Origin: Streptomyces sp. TLI_146 | Lineage (GTDB): Bacteria; Actinomycetota; Actinomycetes; Streptomycetales; Streptomycetaceae | Assembly: GCF_002846415.1 (NCBI RefSeq) | Contig: NZ_PJMX01000001.1 | Location: forward strand, 6,634,001-6,698,000 | DNA: 64,000 nt | Direction: 5' to 3' | Part shown: piece after piece, positions 17,367-25,670 of the stretch | Layout of the letters: every line of letters starts with the position of its first letter | How positions within the stretch are numbered: position 1 is the stretch's first letter | Made by a program: the position numbers and the translations under genes | The notes under the pieces: generated by a model | Databases searched by the model: none | What the model was told of the DNA's origin: nothing | Seen by the model: the letters and a program-made list of their open reading frames with translations, nothing else

Positions 17367-17975
17367 GTTCAGGCCGCCGGACTTTACTTGACACAGACTC
17401 TCCCGGACGACCATTCTGTGCGGTGAATGGGGGTCTTCGTCATGCAGGTGTTGCCGTACTGCAAGCTACAGCCCGATCACAGGGAGCGCTGGGGGGCGCG
17501 AGCCGCCCCTGACTGAGGCGCAGTACCGGCGAATTCAAGCCACCGGCCATCGTGACGTCACTTGGACACCTGTTATTTAACTTGCTGTCAGCAGACCCGC
17601 CTGAATTCCGTAAACCTCCAGGCCTATGTGGCGAACATCATGTCATGGCATCGTCAACGTCAGAGCCGCGCCAAGATGGCCGGATTATGTGAGTCGCGGC
17701 GAGTTACCCTTGGTTGAATCACCCCTGGTCGAATCAACTGATCCTCCAGCGTTCCGCTTCCGCATGGCGGAGACTGGTTGACGGGGGCTCCCAGTCGTGA
17801 TCACGTATGGAAACGAAGAGGCGCTCTGTCCGATCTCGCTCAATAACCGACACAGTTTATTTGTTATTTGCTCGAACCTCTTTGAATTCCGTAGCAACGG
17901 TCTGTAGGTTCGTCGGTGTTCGCAGTGAGATCCGGACCGGATCTCGTATTGGACTCACTCAGATGGGGGAGGGAC
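17367..17975 (+). promoter_or_regulatory. Long AT-richer upstream region of the response-regulator gene
   Basis: No supportable gene lies in these ~600 bases, whose GC content is visibly lower than the surroundings (especially 17540-17950). A candidate vegetative promoter is TTGACA at 17388-17393 with CATTCT at 17412-17417 (18-bp spacing). GGGGGAGGG at 17966-17973 is the ribosome-binding site of the gene starting at 17976. The length suggests multiple regulatory inputs or an untranslated leader. Confidence 0.45.
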
Positions 17976-18776
17976 ATGACTCGCGGGGGAGGCATGACTC
18001 AGAGTTCGTCAGAGGCAGTGCTGGAGCCTCATATACCTGTCCAGCGTGGTCCAGGGGGACCACACCTGATCGAAGAGGGCGTGTCGGAAGCGGTGCGCAG
18101 GGTGGCCGGCCTCTCCCGGGGCCGGCGGATCCTCGTGGTCGACAGCGACGTCGACGGCGCGGAGTCCCTGGTGTGCCGACTGCGCAGGCACGGCCACGAG
18201 GCCATCGGCGTGAAGAGCGGCAGCACCGCGCTGCAGGCGTACGAGGACGTCGATCTCGTCCTGCTCGACCTCGAACTTCCTGACCTGGACGGCCTGGAGG
18301 TCTGCCGGGCCATCCGCTCGGTCAGCGGCATCCCGGTGATCATCGTGACGGCCCGCGGCTCCGAGCTCGACTGCGTCCTCGGCCTCCAGGCCGGCGCGGA
18401 CGACTATGTGGTCAAGCCCTACGGTTTCCGGGAATTAATGGCACGGATCGAAGCCGTCATGCGTCGCGCGAGGTTCCAGCCGCCTGTTGCCAGAGAGATC
18501 TTGCACGGGCGGTTGCGCATTGACGTGAGCTCCCGCGAGGTGAGCCTGGACGGCCGCGAGGTGGGGCTGACCCGCAAGGAATTCGATCTGCTCTGCCTGC
18601 TCGCCTCCCATCCGGACACGGTCATTCCGCGTAAGCGTCTGCTCCAGCAGGTCTGGGGCGACTCCTGGTCGCGCCGCACTGTCGACACCCATGTCAGCAG
18701 TCTTCGCGGCAAACTGGGCGACAGCGGATGGATCATTACCGTGCGCGGGGTCGGTTTCAAGCTGGGCAACGGGTGA
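17976..18776 (+). CDS. Atypical OmpR/PhoB-family response regulator, JadR1-like pathway activator; contains a TTA codon
   Basis: A 266-residue regulator with an N-terminal extension (1-48), a receiver domain (about 50-165) and a winged-helix OmpR DNA-binding domain (about 175-265, with LTRKEFDLLCLLASHPDTV and RRTVDTHVSSLRGKLG). Asp98 (LVLLDLELPD) and the conserved Lys in VVKPYGF are present, but the acidic pair is Asp56-Ser57 (RILVVDSDVD), so the second metal-binding Asp is missing. This fits JadR1-like regulators of angucycline clusters, which respond to end products instead of phosphorylation. No histidine kinase is nearby. Codon 154 is TTA (18435-18437), implying bldA control. ATG 17994 is an alternative start. 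Confidence 0.9.
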   Translation: MTRGGGMTQSSSEAVLEPHIPVQRGPGGPHLIEEGVSEAVRRVAGLSRGRRILVVDSDVDGAESLVCRLRRHGHEAIGVKSGSTALQAYEDVDLVLLDLELPDLDGLEVCRAIRSVSGIPVIIVTARGSELDCVLGLQAGADDYVVKPYGFRELMARIEAVMRRARFQPPVAREILHGRLRIDVSSREVSLDGREVGLTRKEFDLLCLLASHPDTVIPRKRLLQQVWGDSWSRRTVDTHVSSLRGKLGDSGWIITVRGVGFKLGNG

Positions 18777-18860
18777 ATTTCCGCCTTTCCGCCCGCTGGG
18801 AACAAGAGAAAAACAAGTTGAACAACCGTCATATATCCAAAGAATTCTTTGGTGCGGCAG

Positions 18861-18950
18861 CCTGGTAATGGATGCCAAGGGTAAGGCGGGTTTTCGGCCG
18901 GGGCCTCCGGGGTAATGACATTGCCCCGGAGGCCCCGCCGCATTACCAGG
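18861..18950. terminator. Nested hairpin terminator downstream of the regulator gene
   Basis: An inner 13-bp perfect stem (18900-18912 with 18924-18936) sits inside an outer 10-bp perfect stem (18861-18870 with 18941-18950). Together they form a long stem-loop that ends transcription of the response-regulator gene. Confidence 0.8.
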
Positions 18951-19040
18951 TATCCACCGGAACATCAATTCCGTGCAACATCCTTATTGCACACTCCGTA
19001 CGATCCCGTGGACAACTTCGTACACACCTCCGTACACACG

Positions 19041-19082
19041 AAAAGGCCCCCGCGGCCGGACGAGCCGGACCGCGGGGGCCTT
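19041..19082. terminator. Hairpin terminator of the - strand hydrazine operon
   Basis: Arms 19043-19055 and 19070-19082 form a perfect 13-bp stem that continues imperfectly inward. It lies 23 bases beyond the end of the acetyltransferase gene and ends the convergent six-gene operon. The remaining bases between 18777 and 19104 hold no gene. Confidence 0.8.
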
Positions 19083-19104
19083 CGTGCGAACTGCCGCCGG
19101 GTTC

Positions 19105-19506
19105 CTACGGGTTGAGGACCCAGGCGGAGTTGTGCTGGGTGAAGCCGATGTGCGGGTAGTAGTCCACCGCGGCCGGCGCCGACAGCAGGATGACCTTGGC
19201 CTGCGGGGCCTCCTTCTGCGTGGCGTCGATCAGCGCCCGGCCGATGCCCGAGCGCTGGTAGTCGCCGCTCACCGCGATGTCCGAGAGGTACGTCGCGTAG
19301 CTGAAGTCGGAGATGCTGCGGGCGATGCCGATGAGCCTGCCCTCCGCCCGGGCCACGACCACGAGATTGGCGTTGCGCACCATCGCGGCGAACCGCGTCA
19401 CGTCCTCGATCGGACGGCGCTCACCGAGCCCGGAGGAGCGGTAGACCTCAAGGACCTCCTCCAGGTCCAGGTCCGCACCCTCCACACGCTCAATCTTCCA
19501 GGTCAC
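19105..19506 (-). CDS. GNAT N-acetyltransferase, KinN/FzmQ-type hydrazine acetyltransferase candidate
   Basis: A 133-residue GNAT protein. The acetyl-CoA-binding motif A is VSGDYQRSGIGRALIDA (about residues 79-95), preceded by the strand YLSDIAV and followed by VILLSAPAAVDYYPHIGF, the normal C-terminal GNAT pattern. In fosfazinomycin and kinamycin pathways a GNAT (FzmQ, KinN) acetylates free hydrazine to acetylhydrazine. Being the last gene of an operon otherwise matching that cassette makes this role likely. GTG start at 19506 overlaps the end of the lyase gene by 17 bp, so the two are translationally coupled. Confidence 0.82.
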   Translation of the reverse strand: MTWKIERVEGADLDLEEVLEVYRSSGLGERRPIEDVTRFAAMVRNANLVVVARAEGRLIGIARSISDFSYATYLSDIAVSGDYQRSGIGRALIDATQKEAPQAKVILLSAPAAVDYYPHIGFTQHNSAWVLNP

Positions 19507-20776
19507 GAAGTTGCTCCAATCGATCGAGAATCACGCCGTGGTTGACGAGGAAACGCTCCGGGCGCAGCTGGCCGATGTCCATGCCCTCCTGGCGCAGCGT
19601 GTCCCCGAAGTGCTCGCCGGTGGCGATCGTACGGTTCGCGGCGGCCTGGACCGCGCGGTAGGCCTTCTCCCGCTCCACCCCGTCCGCCAGCAGGTCGGCC
19701 AGGACGGCGGAGCTGTACACCAGACCGTCGGTGCGGTCGATGCCCTCCCGCATCCGGTCCGGGAACACCTTCAGGTCGCGGACCAGTTGGGTCGCCATGG
19801 TGGCCTGGAAGTGCCCCACCGCCAGCGCGTCCGGCAGGATCACCCGCTCCACCGACTGGTGCGCCAGATCGCGCTCGTGCCACAGCGCCACGTTCTCCAG
19901 GGCGGTGGCCGCGTAACCGCGCAGCAGCCGCGCCAGACCGTTCAGGCGCTCGCTGGTGGTCGGGTTCCGCTTGTGCGGCATGGCGCTGGAGCCCTGGTAG
20001 GCGGAGGTGCGCTGCTCCTCCACCTCGCGGACCTCGGTGCGCTGGAGCAGCCGCAGCTCCAGGGCGACCTGCTCGATGCTCGCGCCGAGCAGGGCGACGG
20101 CCTGGAGCAGCTGGGCGTGCCGGTCGCGGGAGACGACCTGGCTCGGGGCGGGCTCCACACCGAGCCCGAGCTCCTCGCAGACGTATGCCTCGACCGAGGG
20201 GTCGATCAGCGCGTACGTGCCGACCGAGCCGGAGATGGTGCCCACCGCCACGGCCTTGCGGGCCGCCTTGAGGCGGGTGAGCGAGCGGTCCACGGAGAAC
20301 GCGAACTGCGCCAGCTTGTGGCCGAACGACGTCGGCTCGGCGTGCACCCCGTGGGTGCGGCCGACGATCACCGTCTCCCAGTGCTCCAGGGCCCGCTCGA
20401 CGAGGACCTTGCGCAGCTCCACGCCGGCCGCGAGCACCAGGTCGGTGGCGCGGGCCAGGTTGTAGCCCAGCGAGGTGTCGACCAGGTCGTAGCTGGTCAT
20501 GCCGAGGTGGACCCAGCGGGCCGACTCGTCGGGGATGCCCTCGCAGTAGGCGGCGAGGAACGAGAGCACTTCGTGGTCCCGCTCCCGTTCGATCTCCTGC
20601 ACCCGCTCGGGGGTCGGGACGCTGGCCCGCCGCATGTCCTCGACGGCGTCCTCGGGCACCCGGCCCAGGCGCACCTGGGACTCGGAGGCGAGGATCTCCA
20701 CCCGGACCCAGGTCGCGTAGCGCGCCTGGTCCGAGAAGATGTCCGCCATCGCGGGCAGGGTATAGCGGGGAATCAT
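19490..20776 (-). CDS. Adenylosuccinate-lyase/fumarase-superfamily enzyme, KinM/FzmR-type hydrazinosuccinate lyase candidate
   Basis: A 428-residue member of the aspartase/fumarase superfamily, closest in layout to PurB. It has VGRTHGVHAEPTSFG (about residues 139-153), the signature loop GSSAMPHKRNP (about 262-272) with catalytic serines, and SVERVILPDALA. In fosfazinomycin, a PurB homologue (FzmR) eliminates fumarate from hydrazinosuccinate to release hydrazine; KinM is its kinamycin counterpart. Tight operon context makes a purine role unlikely. Start is uncertain: ATG 20776 gives the PurB-typical MIPRYTLP; an in-frame GTG lies at 20788. The gene starts 52 bp after the GS-like gene. Confidence 0.85.
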   Translation of the reverse strand: MIPRYTLPAMADIFSDQARYATWVRVEILASESQVRLGRVPEDAVEDMRRASVPTPERVQEIERERDHEVLSFLAAYCEGIPDESARWVHLGMTSYDLVDTSLGYNLARATDLVLAAGVELRKVLVERALEHWETVIVGRTHGVHAEPTSFGHKLAQFAFSVDRSLTRLKAARKAVAVGTISGSVGTYALIDPSVEAYVCEELGLGVEPAPSQVVSRDRHAQLLQAVALLGASIEQVALELRLLQRTEVREVEEQRTSAYQGSSAMPHKRNPTTSERLNGLARLLRGYAATALENVALWHERDLAHQSVERVILPDALAVGHFQATMATQLVRDLKVFPDRMREGIDRTDGLVYSSAVLADLLADGVEREKAYRAVQAAANRTIATGEHFGDTLRQEGMDIGQLRPERFLVNHGVILDRLEQLRDLED

Positions 20777-20828
20777 TTGGGCCAGCACCCCCAGGGTGAG
20801 CTTGTCGACAGGTGGTTCGGACGGGCCA

Positions 20829-22331
20829 TCAGTAGGCCTCGAAGTATTCGCGCTGCTCCCACTCGGTGACCTGGCCCTCGGCGGGCCGCTCCTGGGCGCG
20901 CCAGGCCTCGAAGCGGGAGAACTCGCTCTCCTTGAGCTTGGCCAGGGTGGCGGCGAGCGGCTTGCCGAGCAGCTCGGCGCCCTGACCGGCCCGGAAGGCC
21001 TCCAGGGCCTCGCCGAGGTTCTGCGGCAGGGTCTCGTACGCGTCGTCGCCGCCGGCCGGGCGCGGGGCCGCGCCCACGGTGGCGGTGAGCCCGTCGAAGC
21101 CCGCGGAGAGCTGGGCGGCCAGGGCGAGGTACGGGTTGGCGGTGGGCTCGCCGGTCCGGTTCTCCACATGCGTCGCGGAGCCGCCGCCGACCACCCGGAG
21201 CATCACGCTGCGGTCCTCGTAGCTCCAGCCGATCCGGGTCGGCGAGAGCGAGAACTCCGAGCTGAGGCGGCGGTAGCCGTTGACCGTGGGCACGGAGAGC
21301 AGACACAGGTCGCGCGCGCGGGCCAGCAGGCCGTCGATGTACGCCTTGCCCTGGTCCGAGATGCCGCCGCCGTCGGCCGCGAAGATGTTGCGGCCGTTCG
21401 CGTCCATCACCGACTGGTGCAGGTGCCAGCCGCTCGGGTCGAAGCTGTCGACGCGCGGCAGCGACATGAAGGTGGCGTGGTAGCCCTGCCGGGTCGCGGT
21501 CTGCTTGACCAGGGTGCGGAACAGCAGCATCGCGTCGGCGGTGTCCAGCGCGTGCATCGGGTTGAAGGTCGTCTCGATCTGGCCCGGGCCCGACTCGTGC
21601 TCGATCGACCGCAGCGGCAGGCCGAGTTCGAGCAGCTTGAGGGCGAGCGGGCTGGTGAAGTGGGCGACCGAGTCGTAGTTGGAGTCCAGGTTGAACTGGT
21701 AGCCCGAGTTCACCGCCTCGACCTGGGGGGCCGCGCCCTGGAGGCCGAAGCCGTTGCCCGCGTTTCCGGGGGGACCGGGCAGCCGCTTGGTCAGGTACCA
21801 CTCGACCTCCAGGCCAAGCACCGGCGTCAGGTCGCGGGCCGCGTACCGGGCGACGACCTGGCGCAGCACATTGCGCGCGGAGAGCGGGTGCGGGGAGCCG
21901 TCGCGCAGGTACTCGTCGCCGAGCACCCAGGCGGTGCGCGGCCCCTCGTGCGGCAGGAGCTGGAAGGTCAGCGGGTCCGGCACCAGGACGAAGCTGCCCG
22001 CGCCGGCGATCTCGTCGACGCCGACGCCCGGGTCGGAGAGGTAGTCGAGCGCGGCCGCGTGGCCGGTGTCGAAGATGAAGGGCCCCGAGCTGAAGTCCAT
22101 GCCGTTGCGCAGGACCGAGCGGAACGCGTCGGCGGTGAGCGTCTTGGAGCGGGCCAGACCGTGCGGGTCGCCGAAGACCAGGCGGACGAGGTCGACCTCG
22201 TCGAGCGACGCCTCGATCTGCTCGGCGGCGGCGGCCTGTTCATCGGTCCAGAGGCCGAACTCGGTGACGAACGCGGGGCGTCCGACACCGCCCGACTCGG
22301 AGAAGGGGCGGGACCACGACCGGGAGAACAT
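20829..22331 (-). CDS. Glutamine-synthetase family ligase, KinL/FzmN-type gamma-glutamylhydrazide synthetase candidate
   Basis: A 500-residue GS-fold ligase. It carries the GS-family metal and ATP motifs: GLEVEWYL (about residues 171-178), SGPGQIETTFNP, GWHLHQS (HxHxS motif), NGYRRLSS, and the C-terminal HVENRTGEPTANPYLALAA. Members like this form gamma-glutamyl amides from glutamate, ATP and an amine. In kinamycin and fosfazinomycin, the homologues KinL/FzmN load (acetyl)hydrazine on the glutamate side chain. N-terminus starts at ATG 22331, preceded by GAAAGGAT. It lies between amidase (3 bp gap) and lyase genes. Primary nitrogen assimilation is unlikely because of this setting and divergence from GlnA. 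Confidence 0.87.
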   Translation of the reverse strand: MFSRSWSRPFSESGGVGRPAFVTEFGLWTDEQAAAAEQIEASLDEVDLVRLVFGDPHGLARSKTLTADAFRSVLRNGMDFSSGPFIFDTGHAAALDYLSDPGVGVDEIAGAGSFVLVPDPLTFQLLPHEGPRTAWVLGDEYLRDGSPHPLSARNVLRQVVARYAARDLTPVLGLEVEWYLTKRLPGPPGNAGNGFGLQGAAPQVEAVNSGYQFNLDSNYDSVAHFTSPLALKLLELGLPLRSIEHESGPGQIETTFNPMHALDTADAMLLFRTLVKQTATRQGYHATFMSLPRVDSFDPSGWHLHQSVMDANGRNIFAADGGGISDQGKAYIDGLLARARDLCLLSVPTVNGYRRLSSEFSLSPTRIGWSYEDRSVMLRVVGGGSATHVENRTGEPTANPYLALAAQLSAGFDGLTATVGAAPRPAGGDDAYETLPQNLGEALEAFRAGQGAELLGKPLAATLAKLKESEFSRFEAWRAQERPAEGQVTEWEQREYFEAY

Positions 22332-22334
22332 GGG

Positions 22335-23714
22335 TTACAGGATCCTTTCGGTTACTCGGTCCGGTGCGGCCGGCAGGGGCCCGAGGTCCGCCTCAAGGCG
22401 GCGTGCGGCTGACAGGACCAGATCGTCCGCCCCGAACGGGCCCACGAGTTGGAGCCCCACCGGGAGTCCGGCGTGGGTGAGCCCGGCCGGGAGCGAAACG
22501 GCCGGCTGGCCAGTCATATTGAAGGGATACGTGGCGGGTGTCCACGCCAGCCAGAGCAGGTCCTCCGGACGGCTCGCCCACTGGGGGCCGATCGCGTGGG
22601 GGTCGAACGGCTCGATGGGCACGGTGGCCATGGCGAGCAGGTCGTACCGGTCGAAGATCTCGTGCAGTCTGGTGCGCAGCGCGAGCCGCACCTCCTCGGC
22701 CCGCATCACGGTCGCGCCGCTGAGCGTGCGCCCGTGCCGGACGATCGCGAGGCGGCCCGGGTCGCACCACTCCTCGTCGGCGGGCGAGGTGGCGGCGGCG
22801 TCGCTGGCGGCGAGGATGTCGACGAGGGCCGGATACGGGTCGCGGAAGGGCACCTCGATGCGTTCGACGCGGTGGCCCTGCGCGCTGAGCGCGGGCAGCG
22901 CCTGCTCGCTGACCCGGCGGATCTCCGGCGAGGTGCCCGGGAACTCGATCCACCCGATCCGCAACGAGCGCCGCTGGCCGGGCACTTCGGCCGTGCCGAG
23001 CAGCGAGTCCGGGTCGCCCGGGTGCCCGCCGGTGATCACCGAGGCGAGCTCGATGACGTCCGGCACGGTCCGCGCGATCGGCCCCTGGTGGGAGAGCCGG
23101 TCGGCGCAGGCGGGCACATAGGGCACCTTGGCGAACGACGGCTTGTAGCCGACGACGCCGCAGAACGCCGCGGGGATGCGGATGGAGCCCGCGCCGTCGG
23201 TGCCGAGCGCGCCCGAGCCGAGGCCCGCCGCCACCGCGGCCGCGGCGCCGCCGCTGGAGCCGCCGGCGGAGAGCTCGGGGTCCCACGGGTTGCGGGTGGG
23301 CGGGGCCACCCGGCTCACCGTGGAGGCGCTCCAGCCGTACTCCGACGTCGTGGTCTTGCCCACCACGATGGCGCCGGCGGCCCGCAGTCGTGCGACCGAG
23401 GGCGCGTCCGCCCGGGCCCGCCGGTTCTCCAGGAGGGAGCCGCGGGCGGTGGGCAGGTCCCCGGTCTGGATGAGGTCCTTCACCGAGACGGTGATCCCGA
23501 GCAGCGGCTGCCGCTCGAACGCCGCCCGGCCCAGCTCGCGGATCCGGGCGTCGGCGAGCTCGGCCTCCCGTACGGCCTCGTCGCCCGCGACGGAGACGAA
23601 CGCGCCGAGCTCGATGTCGGTCTTCTGGATCGCGGTGAGGACCGACTGGACGTGCTCGGCCGCGGTGAGCTCGCCCCGGGCGAGGAGCTCGCGTATGTCA
23701 CCGATGGAGGTCAA
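22335..23714 (-). CDS. Amidase-signature family hydrolase, KinK/FzmO-type deacetylase candidate
   Basis: A 459-residue amidase-signature enzyme with the complete Ser-cisSer-Lys triad: Lys79 in ITVSVKD, Ser154 in SAGGSSGGAA and Ser177 in GTDGAGSIRIPAAFCG. In the kinamycin/fosfazinomycin scheme, the amidase (KinK/FzmO) removes the acetyl group after glutamyl loading to give glutamylhydrazine. I chose the TTG at 23714 because AAGGAG lies 5 bases before it; an upstream TTG at 23729 has no ribosome-binding site. Its stop is 3 bp before the GS-like gene. Confidence 0.85.
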   Translation of the reverse strand: MTSIGDIRELLARGELTAAEHVQSVLTAIQKTDIELGAFVSVAGDEAVREAELADARIRELGRAAFERQPLLGITVSVKDLIQTGDLPTARGSLLENRRARADAPSVARLRAAGAIVVGKTTTSEYGWSASTVSRVAPPTRNPWDPELSAGGSSGGAAAAVAAGLGSGALGTDGAGSIRIPAAFCGVVGYKPSFAKVPYVPACADRLSHQGPIARTVPDVIELASVITGGHPGDPDSLLGTAEVPGQRRSLRIGWIEFPGTSPEIRRVSEQALPALSAQGHRVERIEVPFRDPYPALVDILAASDAAATSPADEEWCDPGRLAIVRHGRTLSGATVMRAEEVRLALRTRLHEIFDRYDLLAMATVPIEPFDPHAIGPQWASRPEDLLWLAWTPATYPFNMTGQPAVSLPAGLTHAGLPVGLQLVGPFGADDLVLSAARRLEADLGPLPAAPDRVTERIL

Positions 23715-23747
23715 CGGATCTCCTTGCAAGGACAGGTGGGACGCCGG

Positions 23748-25670
23748 TCACGACACCGGCTGCGGCTGCTTGGCGTTCGCCGCGGCCTGGACCGACTTGA
23801 GGTGCCATTCGGAGTCGAAGGCGGTGACCTCGATGTCCTCGCCCGCGGCCACCAGCGCGGCGGCGGCGCTCATGGCGCTGGCGATGAACCCCGAGGTGCG
23901 GTGCGCGGCGAGCAGGTCGGACTCGTTGAACGGGGTGCCGTCGCAGCGCAGCAGACGCAGGTCCATGAACCCGTTGAACTTCTGGCCCATCACCTCGACC
24001 GCCTGGGGGCTGCGGATGCTGAAGCGCACCTTCGACGCCACATGGCCGTGGTGGTGCTGGTCGGAGTAGAAGGCGACGTCGGGGATGGTCGGCGGGATGA
24101 AGTGGTCGCGCTCCACCACCGCGGGCACCTTGGGCAGGTTCCCGGCGATGAAGTGCCAGGAGTTGTACTGCATCCGGGAGGACATCGCCCAGGCGTTGTC
24201 GGCCAGTTGCAGCACCGAGTCCTCGTAGTGGCGCTTGGCCGCCGGGGCGGGCACCACGCAGCAGAAGAAGTCGGTGATGTCCCACTTGGTGATCTCGGCG
24301 TAGCTCTGCTCCCGCAGGGCGCGCATGAGTTCGGGGATGGAGCGCATGCCCCGGCTCATCGCGAAGTCGGCCTCGAAGACGTCCGTCGCACCGGACACCG
24401 TCTCGTACACCAGGGCTTCGAGACCGGTGCCGAACTCGCCGTGCGGCCGGGCGAGCCAACCGGGGGACGCGGTGAGGCTCGCGCTCAGCTCCTCGAAGGT
24501 GGCGCCGGTGAGCGGCAGCCGGTCGCGCAGCCGCGCGACGAGCTCCGCCTCGCGCCGCTTCGACGCCTCGCCGTACGGCCCGGCCAGGCGCTCGATCTTG
24601 TGCATCAGCGCGCCGTGGATCTCGCGGTAGAGCTGGGCGTTGGGCAGGACGTGTCCGACGCGGCGCTCGCGCAGCGCCATGGCGAGGGAGTTCAGCGCCT
24701 CGACCCGGTGGGTGGGGGCGGCCGGGACCGGCTCGCCGCCGGGCACCGCGTTGTAGTTGCGGCGGGTGCGCTCCAGCATGAACGCCAGGTGGTCCAGGGT
24801 GAGCTGGGTGCCGTTGGCCTCCTCGATGCGGCCGGCGCCCGCCGAGCGCACGAGCAGGGTGAGGCAGACGACCAGCATCGCGTCGTGGTCGGACCAGCGC
24901 TCCATCTCGACGCCGAGCAGGCTGCTGAACGTCTCGCTGGGGTGGCCCGCCCACAGGGTCTTGCCGATGAGGTTGTTGCCCTCGCGGAAGTTGGTGTACA
25001 GCTTCCCCTCCTGGTGCAGGACGAAGGGGGCGGTCCGCAGCGCGGACTCCCGTACCGTCTCCAGGAGTTCGTCGCGGGCCTGGGTGCCGAGCGCCGCCAG
25101 CCACTGGCGGCAGTCGACGACCTGGTCGGCGTAGCGGGCGGCCGCGCGGTTGACCTCGCTCTCGTAGTCGAGCAGGTCCTGCGCCGACCACGGCACCTCG
25201 ATCACGCCGTCGACGAGGTTCAGGTTCTCCTCGTCGGCGAGCGAGCCCTGGGAGGGGACGCGGATGACGATGCGGCCGGTGCTGGTCAGGCCCAGCTCGC
25301 CCAGGAACGCCGGGCGCTCCAGGGTGTCGCGCACCGGGGCGGCGAGGTCCTCCTCGCGCCACGAGATGCCGCAGAGCACCTTGAGCGCGGCCTCGTCCGC
25401 GGTGCGCAGCGCGCGCAACTGGACGTCGGCGGGGACATGGCCGTCCAGGGTGAGCAGGGCGGTCACCGCGGTCCGCAGGTCGGGGGCCTCGACGGCCCTC
25501 TCCCAGGCGCGCTTGAGGAGGGTGGGGAAACCGGCCTCCTCGTCCTTGACGCGGTCCGGCTTCGGCGTGGCGCCGGCCACCGCGCCCAGGCGGCTGGGCC
25601 GGCGGCTCTGCCGCTTCTTGGCGTTGATGGCCCGGCGCGAGGCGCCGTTGCGCTCGGCGAAACTGGTCAT
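23748..25670 (-). CDS. Unrecognised 640-residue protein of the hydrazine cassette (KinJ-like by position)
   Basis: I do not recognise a catalytic domain. The N-terminus is basic (NAKKRQSRRPSR), then a mostly helical body with no transmembrane segment or signal peptide. A histidine-rich stretch, YSDQHHHGHV near residue 555, and several conserved-looking Cys-poor, Trp/Asn-rich segments (NAWAMSSRMQYNSWHF) could bind metal. It starts within the stop codon of the 4Fe-4S ferredoxin gene (ATGA overlap, 25667-25670), so the two products are made together. In kinamycin-type clusters a large protein of unknown fold occupies this place. By elimination it may take part in N-N bond formation, with the ferredoxin as electron donor; this is inference only. 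Confidence 0.75.
   Translation of the reverse strand: MTSFAERNGASRRAINAKKRQSRRPSRLGAVAGATPKPDRVKDEEAGFPTLLKRAWERAVEAPDLRTAVTALLTLDGHVPADVQLRALRTADEAALKVLCGISWREEDLAAPVRDTLERPAFLGELGLTSTGRIVIRVPSQGSLADEENLNLVDGVIEVPWSAQDLLDYESEVNRAAARYADQVVDCRQWLAALGTQARDELLETVRESALRTAPFVLHQEGKLYTNFREGNNLIGKTLWAGHPSETFSSLLGVEMERWSDHDAMLVVCLTLLVRSAGAGRIEEANGTQLTLDHLAFMLERTRRNYNAVPGGEPVPAAPTHRVEALNSLAMALRERRVGHVLPNAQLYREIHGALMHKIERLAGPYGEASKRREAELVARLRDRLPLTGATFEELSASLTASPGWLARPHGEFGTGLEALVYETVSGATDVFEADFAMSRGMRSIPELMRALREQSYAEITKWDITDFFCCVVPAPAAKRHYEDSVLQLADNAWAMSSRMQYNSWHFIAGNLPKVPAVVERDHFIPPTIPDVAFYSDQHHHGHVASKVRFSIRSPQAVEVMGQKFNGFMDLRLLRCDGTPFNESDLLAAHRTSGFIASAMSAAAALVAAGEDIEVTAFDSEWHLKSVQAAANAKQPQPVS

Noticed and set aside
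17685..17897. A 70-residue - strand reading frame in the region upstream of the response-regulator gene.
   Set aside because: Composition is not codon-biased like its neighbours, no ribosome-binding site is visible, and it looks like no known protein; the region is better read as a promoter/leader.
19490..20776. PurB-like protein as a housekeeping adenylosuccinate lyase.
   Set aside because: It is translationally coupled to the GNAT gene and 52 bp from a GS-like gene in a cassette-type operon without purine genes; the specialised role is more economical.
20829..22331. GS-like protein as primary glutamine synthetase GlnA.
   Set aside because: It lacks the GlnA N-terminal pattern and adenylylation-site context, and sits between amidase and lyase genes.
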